From NCBI GenBank assembly GCA_003512805.1, contig DOOK01000301.1, positions 1 through 20,588 on the forward strand: a stretch of 20,588 nucleotides of DNA. Direction: 5' to 3'. The DNA comes from Erwinia sp. GTDB taxonomy: Bacteria; Pseudomonadota; Gammaproteobacteria; Enterobacterales; Enterobacteriaceae. Numbering within the stretch: the stretch's first letter is position 1; each line of letters starts with the position of its first letter. Under the pieces are notes generated by a model. That model made no database searches, was not told the DNA's origin, and saw nothing but the letters and a program-made list of their open reading frames with translations. Of this stretch, positions 16,325 through 20,588 are shown piece after piece. A program made the position numbers and the translations under genes.

Positions 16325-16470
16325 AAACTTTTCCCTCATATCTTCAGTACATTTCAAGCACTAACCATCATGGGTCGTCATCAAATCTGATGGCGTTAGC
16401 CGAGCACAGCCCCCCGGAGCCTGGCAGTAACGTGCTAGCCGCTTGACTGACTGCTCCCCTGATAATGTAA

Positions 16471-16893
16471 CGCGAAGAAGGCCGAAATCATCATATTATG
16501 AATGGGAAGGTCACGTTCATGGCTGCCAAGAACAGCAAGAAGAGAACGGTTCCGATAACACAGGAAGTCGAAAAAACAGTGAGAACTGTAGATGAAGGGA
16601 GGCTATTTAACGTGTCGTATCAAAGTTACAGATTGCATTTACGCAGCGTCAAGCCAGATATTCCGAAAGGCCAGGCCGTACATATCCTGCGTCATACATT
16701 TGCAGCGCATTTTATGATGAACGGCGGGAACATTCTTACGCTGCAAAAAATTCTGGATCACGCAAATATCCAGCAGACGATGACTTATGCGCATCTGGCG
16801 CCTGACTATTTGCAGGATGCGACAAAGCTCAATCCACTGCGCGACGGCATCCACATTCCATCCACATCAGAGGATTTCTGTGGGGTTCCGTGA
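16471..16893 (+). pseudogene. int: P2-like tyrosine integrase, C-terminal fragment
   Basis: The frame reads MNGKVTFMAAKNSKKRTVPIT from the ATG at 16498, with some residues likely belonging to the gene back to the stop at 16468. It keeps the catalytic Lys hairpin, the HxxR box HILRHTFAAHFMMNGGN (His62, Arg65 from that ATG), His88 in KILDHAN and nucleophile Tyr97 in TMTYAHLAPDYL. The N-terminal arm-binding and core-binding domains and the first catalytic Arg are absent, so it is inactive. It ends 65 bases before the right direct repeat, the position an integrase gene has next to its att site. Confidence 0.88.
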
Positions 16894-16951
16894 CATACCA
16901 AACAACAGTTAACCGTTTGAATTTGCGATATAAAAAGCATGCGGGACCTGT

Positions 16952-16982
16952 AAAAAAGGCCCGCTTTTGCGGGCCTTTTATC
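16952..16982 (-). terminator. fabF terminator and right copy of the direct repeat
   Basis: On the minus strand AAAAGGCCCGC-AAAA-GCGGGCCTTTTTT is a strong intrinsic terminator directly behind the fabF stop at 16994. Bases 16959-16976 repeat those at 14734-14751 exactly, which suggests the phage integrated within the terminator and duplicated its core. Confidence 0.85.
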
Positions 16983-16993
16983 ACCGAAGACAA

Positions 16994-18235
16994 TCAGATT
17001 TTACGGAAAATCAGCGAGCCATTAGTGCCGCCAAAACCGAAGGAGTTACACAGAGCATACTCCAGTCCTTTAACCTGACGCGCCGTATGCGGCACAAAAT
17101 CCAGGTCGCAACCTTCATCCGGGTTATCCAGATTGATGGTAGGCGGAATGACCTGATCGCGCAGTGCAAGGATAGAGTAGATAGATTCTACTGCTCCCGC
17201 CGCGCCTAACAGATGACCGGTCATGGATTTTGTGGAACTGACCATTACGTCATACGCCGCCGCGCCAAAGACGGACTTCACGGCCTGCGCTTCCGCTACG
17301 TCACCCGCAGACGTCGAGGTACCGTGCGCGTTGATATAGCCGATTTTTTCCACCGACAGTTGCGCATCCCGCAGGGCATTTTCCATTGCCAGCGCCGCGC
17401 CCGCGCCGTTTTCCGGTGGCGAGGTCATATGATAAGCATCACTGCTCATCCCAAAGCCCACCAGCTCGGCGTAAATTTTTGCGCCGCGCTTTTTCGCGTG
17501 TTCGTACTCTTCCAGCACGACGATGCCAGCGCCGTCGCCCAGCACAAAGCCGTCACGGTCTTTATCCCACGGACGGCTTGCCGCCTGAGGATTATCGTTG
17601 CGGGTAGAAAGCGCACGTGCCGCCCCGAAACCACCAATGCCCAGCGGCGTACTGCCTTTTTCCGCGCCGCCGGCAATCATGACGTCAGCATCGTTATAGG
17701 CAATCATACGCGCTGCCTGACCAATGTTATGCACACCGGTAGTACAAGCGGTCGAGATGGCAATGCTGGGGCCTTTCATGCCGTACATGATAGTCAGATG
17801 ACCAGCAATCATGTTCACAATAGTGGAAGGCACAAAGAAAGGGCTGATTTTACGCGGGCCGCCGTTCACCAGCGAGGTATGGTTTTCTTCTATCAGACCA
17901 AGGCCACCAATGCCGGAGCCTATAGCGGCACCGATACGGTGCGCGTTCTCGTCAGTAATGACCAGACCGGCATCCTGCATAGCCTGCATACCAGCAACAA
18001 CGCCGTATTGAATGAAGGCGTCCATCTTGCGCTGATCTTTACGCGAGATAAACTCCTCGCAGTTGAAATCCTTTACTAAGCCAGCAAAACGCGTTGCGTA
18101 CGCACTGGTTTCAAAATGGTCGATCGGGCTGATGCCACTCTGACCGGCAACAAGAGCATTCCAGGTAGACTCTACGGTATTGCCGACAGGAGACAACATG
18201 CCAAGACCGGTCACAACTACACGACGCTTAGACAC
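16994..18235 (-). CDS. fabF: 3-oxoacyl-[ACP] synthase II (KAS II)
   Basis: Condensing enzyme of type II fatty-acid synthesis that elongates acyl-ACP with malonyl-ACP and is needed for cis-vaccenate and its thermal regulation. 413 residues, the same as E. coli. The catalytic triad is in place: Cys164 in STACTTG, His304 in NAHGTST and His341 in [12 protein letters not shown]. The start is GTG at 18233-18235 (SKRRVVVTG), as I recall for E. coli, with GGAGGA 5 bases upstream. It lies behind acpP with an intervening hairpin. Confidence 0.98.
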   Translation of the reverse strand: MSKRRVVVTGLGMLSPVGNTVESTWNALVAGQSGISPIDHFETSAYATRFAGLVKDFNCEEFISRKDQRKMDAFIQYGVVAGMQAMQDAGLVITDENAHRIGAAIGSGIGGLGLIEENHTSLVNGGPRKISPFFVPSTIVNMIAGHLTIMYGMKGPSIAISTACTTGVHNIGQAARMIAYNDADVMIAGGAEKGSTPLGIGGFGAARALSTRNDNPQAASRPWDKDRDGFVLGDGAGIVVLEEYEHAKKRGAKIYAELVGFGMSSDAYHMTSPPENGAGAALAMENALRDAQLSVEKIGYINAHGTSTSAGDVAEAQAVKSVFGAAAYDVMVSSTKSMTGHLLGAAGAVESIYSILALRDQVIPPTINLDNPDEGCDLDFVPHTARQVKGLEYALCNSFGFGGTNGSLIFRKI

Positions 18236-18290
18236 GTTCGTCCTCCAGGGAGGGGATAAAAGAGTATCAGTGGGAACTACAGATAAAACT

Positions 18291-18312
18291 CAGGCGGTCG
18301 AGTGACCGCCTG
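18291..18312 (-). terminator. Stem-loop between acpP and fabF
   Basis: Perfect 9-bp stem CAGGCGGTC/GACCGCCTG with a 4-base loop, followed on the minus strand by AGTTTTATC. It is a weak terminator or attenuator that could keep acpP expression far above fabF, or an mRNA 3'-end stabiliser. Confidence 0.6.
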
Positions 18313-18323
18313 GAGATGCTCAC

Positions 18324-18560
18324 TTAAGCCTGGTGACCATTGATGTAATCAATAGCAGCCTGAACGGTAGTGATTTTCTCAGCTTCTTCGTCCGGAATCT
18401 CGGTATCAAACTCTTCTTCCAGAGCCATTACCAGCTCAACGGTATCAAGAGAATCAGCGCCCAGATCTTCTACAAAAGAGGCAGTGTTAACAACTTCTTC
18501 CTGCTTAACGCCAAGCTGCTCGCCAATGATTTTCTTAACGCGTTCTTCGATAGTGCTCAT
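18324..18560 (-). CDS. acpP: Acyl carrier protein
   Basis: Carrier of acyl intermediates for fatty acid, lipid A and phospholipid synthesis. 78 residues, the same length as E. coli and nearly identical: [19 protein letters not shown], with the phosphopantetheine attachment site Ser37 in [18 protein letters not shown]. The frame is open upstream, but the family N-terminus and the AGGAAA ahead of it fix the start at 18560. Very highly expressed in relatives; a dedicated promoter lies upstream. Confidence 0.98.
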   Translation of the reverse strand: MSTIEERVKKIIGEQLGVKQEEVVNTASFVEDLGADSLDTVELVMALEEEFDTEIPDEEAEKITTVQAAIDYINGHQA

Positions 18561-18605
18561 ACTATTAAATTTCCTATCAAAACTCGCTTTCGCGATGGTT
18601 TTCGT

Positions 18606-18633
18606 AGTGTATAAAATGTTGAAAAAGATGCAA
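18606..18633 (-). promoter_or_regulatory. acpP promoter
   Basis: Minus strand TTGCAT (18628-18633) and TACACT (18606-18611) with 16-base spacing, about 45 bases before the acpP start. The surrounding leader resembles that of E. coli acpP, consistent with independent strong transcription. Confidence 0.55.
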
Positions 18634-18663
18634 CTAAATCCCGGCTGGTCAAACCACGAATTT

Positions 18664-18695
18664 ACGTTATTTTGCGGGCATTGCCGCAAATAACG
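18664..18695. repeat. Inverted repeat between fabG and acpP
   Basis: CGTTATTTTGCGG and CCGCAAATAACG form a 12-bp stem with one bulge around the loop GCATTG. It lacks a clear U-run on either strand; it could attenuate read-through from fabG into acpP or protect an mRNA end. Confidence 0.6.
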
Positions 18696-18714
18696 CAAAT
18701 ACTTTTCGTGATTA

Positions 18715-19449
18715 TCAGACCATATACATTCCGCCATTGACGTGCAGCGTCTCACCAGTGATGTACGCCGCCTCGTCAGAGGCTAAAAATGCAACGGCAC
18801 TGGCGATTTCCTGCGCGCCGCCTAAGCGACCCGCTGGCACTTCCGCCAGGATGCCCGCACGCTGCTCTTCAGTCAGCGCACGCGTCATGTCGGTTTCAAT
18901 GAAACCGGGAGCCACAACGTTAACGGTAATACCACGTGACGCGACTTCACGCGCCAGTGACTTGCTAAAGCCGATCAAACCCGCTTTTGCTGCCGCGTAG
19001 TTTGCCTGACCCGCATTACCCATTGTTCCAACAACGGAGCCAATGGTAATAATTCGGCCCACGCGTTTTTTCATCATAGCGCGCATTACCGCTTTTGACA
19101 GGCGGAATACGGAAGTCAGATTCGTGTCCAGGATATCCTGCCACTCGTCATCCTTCATACGCATCAGAAGATTATCACGCGTAATGCCAGCATTATTGAC
19201 TAAAATGTCCACTTCGCCAAATTCTGCGCGAATATTTCCCAACACTTCGTCAATAGACGCGCTGTCGGTAACATTCAGCAGCAGGCCTTTGCCATTGCTG
19301 CCCAGATAAGCGCTGATTGCCTCCGCCCCGCTCTGGCTGGTGGCGGTGCCAATTACCTTCGCGCCGCGCGCGACCAGGGTTTCTGCAATCGCACGGCCAA
19401 TGCCGCGGCTCGCGCCGGTCACCAGCGCAATTTTTCCTTCGAAGCTCAT
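18715..19449 (-). CDS. fabG: 3-oxoacyl-[ACP] reductase
   Basis: NADPH-dependent reductase of the fatty-acid elongation cycle, short-chain dehydrogenase family. 244 residues from the ATG at 19447-19449 ([12 protein letters not shown]), as in E. coli; a start 17 codons upstream would overlap fabD and is not conserved. TGASRGIG at 11-18 binds the cofactor, with NNAG at about 85-88. The catalytic residues are Ser138, Tyr151 and Lys155 in YAAAK. GAGGA is 6 bases upstream. It follows fabD by 13 bases. Confidence 0.98.
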   Translation of the reverse strand: MSFEGKIALVTGASRGIGRAIAETLVARGAKVIGTATSQSGAEAISAYLGSNGKGLLLNVTDSASIDEVLGNIRAEFGEVDILVNNAGITRDNLLMRMKDDEWQDILDTNLTSVFRLSKAVMRAMMKKRVGRIITIGSVVGTMGNAGQANYAAAKAGLIGFSKSLAREVASRGITVNVVAPGFIETDMTRALTEEQRAGILAEVPAGRLGGAQEIASAVAFLASDEAAYITGETLHVNGGMYMV

Positions 19450-19462
19450 CTTCATCCTCTTC

Positions 19463-20392
19463 TTACTGCTCGATCGCCGCTGACAGGCTGGCAGGTTCAC
19501 CGATCGCCGTGGCCGTCAGGGTGTCTACAATTCGTTTCGTCAGGCCGGTCAGTACTTTGCCAGGACCTACTTCCAGCAGCGACGTCACGCCCTGCTGCGC
19601 CATGAACTCCACGCACTCAGTCCAGCGAACCGGGCTGTAGAGCTGGCGAACCAGTGCGCTACGGATCGCTTCAGGCGACGTTTCGCACTTTACGTCAACG
19701 TTGTTGACTACCGGCAAGGTCGGCGCGCTAAAGGTTATGGACTCCAGCGCCACAGCGAGCTTGTCCGCCGCGGGCTTCATCAGCGCACAATGCGACGGAA
19801 CGCTGACCGGCAGCGGCAGCGCACGTTTTGCGCCAGCAGCTTTACAGGCTGCACCAGCACGCTCTACTGCCGCTTTGTTACCGGCAATGACGACCTGGCC
19901 AGGCGAGTTAAAGTTCACCGGCGAAACCACTTCGCCCTGAGCCGACTCTTCGCAGGCTTTAGCAATAGCCGCATCGTCCAGACCGATGATCGCCTGCATG
20001 GCGCCCGTCCCTGCCGGCACGGCTTCCTGCATCAGTTTGCCGCGCAGTTCAACCAGCTTGATCGCTTCTTTAAAATCGATCACGCCTGCACAAACCAGCG
20101 CACTATACTCGCCCAGGCTGTGTCCCGCCAGCATTGCAGGCTGAGATCCGCCTTTTTCCTGCCAAACGCGGAAAATAGCAACAGATGCGGCCAGCAAAGC
20201 AGGCTGTGTCTGCCAGGTTTTGTTCAGTTCTTCAGCAGGCCCCTGTTGCACCAGCGCCCACAGATCGTAACCGAGCGCGTCGGAAGCTTCACGAAATGTC
20301 TGTTCTACCAGCGCGTTTTCCGCTGCCAGTTCAGCCAGCATGCCCACGGTCTGCGAACCCTGACCTGGAAAAACCATAGCAAATTGCGTCAT
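19463..20392 (-). CDS. fabD: Malonyl-CoA:ACP transacylase
   Basis: Transfers malonyl from CoA to ACP, supplying the extender unit for FabH, FabB and FabF. 309 residues, the same as E. coli. FPGQGSQ at 8-14, nucleophile Ser92 in GHSLGEY, Arg117 in ELRGKLMQ and His201 in VPSHCALM. The adjacent arrangement fabH-fabD-fabG with gaps of 16 and 13 bases indicates one operon. Confidence 0.98.
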   Translation of the reverse strand: MTQFAMVFPGQGSQTVGMLAELAAENALVEQTFREASDALGYDLWALVQQGPAEELNKTWQTQPALLAASVAIFRVWQEKGGSQPAMLAGHSLGEYSALVCAGVIDFKEAIKLVELRGKLMQEAVPAGTGAMQAIIGLDDAAIAKACEESAQGEVVSPVNFNSPGQVVIAGNKAAVERAGAACKAAGAKRALPLPVSVPSHCALMKPAADKLAVALESITFSAPTLPVVNNVDVKCETSPEAIRSALVRQLYSPVRWTECVEFMAQQGVTSLLEVGPGKVLTGLTKRIVDTLTATAIGEPASLSAAIEQ

Positions 20393-20408
20393 TGTTATAT
20401 CCTGTTAA

Positions 20409-20588
20409 TCAAAAACGAACCAGCGCCGAACCCCAGGTGAAGCCCCCGCCAAAAGCTTCCAGCAGAACGAGCTGGCCTGGCTTGATGCGGCCATCGCGCA
20501 CCGCTTCATCCAGCGCGGTAGGCACAGAGGCGGCAGAGGTGTTGCCGTGACGGTCAAGCGTCACCACCACTTTATCCATTTCCATGCC
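20409..20588 (-). CDS. fabH: 3-oxoacyl-[ACP] synthase III (KAS III), 3' end
   Basis: The last 59 residues and the stop codon; the rest lies beyond the window. FabH starts each fatty-acid chain by condensing acetyl-CoA with malonyl-ACP. The visible part, [15 protein letters not shown], then [35 protein letters not shown], matches the C-terminus of E. coli FabH. It includes the catalytic Asn in HGNTSAAS and the conserved GGGFTWG turn. Confidence 0.97.
   Translation of the reverse strand, partial: GMEMDKVVVTLDRHGNTSAASVPTALDEAVRDGRIKPGQLVLLEAFGGGFTWGSALVRF

Larger units (their letters stand above)
14734..16976. mobile_element. Remnant of a P2-like prophage between pabC and fabF
   Basis: About 2.2 kb inserted into an otherwise conserved fabF-pabC junction. 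It holds, left to right, two small minus-strand cargo genes, a plus-strand fragment of a P2 gpP-like terminase, a truncated minus-strand small gene, and a plus-strand integrase C-terminus. An 18-bp direct repeat closes both ends. The order and strands of the last three follow P2 (terminase, rightward early genes, integrase, in reverse complement), with large internal deletions. Replication, capsid and tail genes are missing, so it cannot form phage. Confidence 0.75.

Noticed and set aside
1..20588. CRISPR arrays, tRNA, rRNA and complete insertion sequences
   Set aside because: I saw no regularly spaced repeats, no tRNA-like cloverleaf, no rRNA stretch and no transposase frame in the window.

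Overview
This window is a core chromosomal segment of an Enterobacterales bacterium. The gene order matches the Escherichia coli fabH-fabD-fabG-acpP-fabF-pabC-mltG-tmk-holB-ycfH-ptsG-//-hinT-ycfL-lpoB-thiK-nagZ-ycfP-ndh stretch, and almost every gene reads on the minus strand. Proteins are clearly orthologous to E. coli but diverged (LpoB, ThiK and HolB most), which suggests a neighbouring family such as Erwiniaceae (Pantoea/Erwinia/Mixta-like). The genus is an inference, not something the sequence settles.

Layout from left to right: the 5' two thirds of ndh (TTG start, FNR box upstream); an unusually long, gene-free 0.9 kb gap; the compact hinT-ycfL-lpoB-thiK-nagZ-ycfP cluster; an AT-rich leader followed by two plus-strand accessory genes (6075-8604); ptsG with its conserved promoter, Mlc/CRP sites and SgrS target; the overlapping pabC-mltG-tmk-holB-ycfH operon; a 2.2 kb remnant of a P2-like prophage (about 14734-16976); then the fatty-acid cluster fabF-acpP-fabG-fabD-fabH (fabH cut by the window edge).

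Two accessory regions stand out. First, between hinT and ptsG (where E. coli K-12 carries fhuE) lies a two-gene unit. One gene encodes a 543-aa protein with a cysteine-free HNH-like nuclease motif followed by a strongly hydrophobic, membrane-type region. The other, overlapping by 14 bp, encodes a 303-aa Gln-rich coiled-coil protein with one C-terminal membrane anchor. I do not recognise the pair as a named system; a membrane-tethered nuclease with a coiled-coil partner is a reasonable candidate for a defence or inter-bacterial conflict system. Second, the prophage remnant holds a terminase large-subunit fragment, a small minus-strand early-gene fragment and a tyrosine integrase C-terminus in the order and orientation expected from P2. 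It also holds an intact two-gene cargo unit (218 aa and 73 aa, both membrane-associated). It is bracketed by an 18-bp direct repeat that coincides with the fabF terminator, a plausible att duplication.

The core genes cooperate in fatty-acid synthesis (fab genes), folate (pabC), peptidoglycan (mltG, lpoB, nagZ), DNA replication (tmk, holB), glucose uptake (ptsG), thiamine salvage (thiK) and respiration (ndh). One data-quality warning: nagZ contains an exact 13-base match to the common Illumina adapter sequence exactly where a conserved protein segment deviates.
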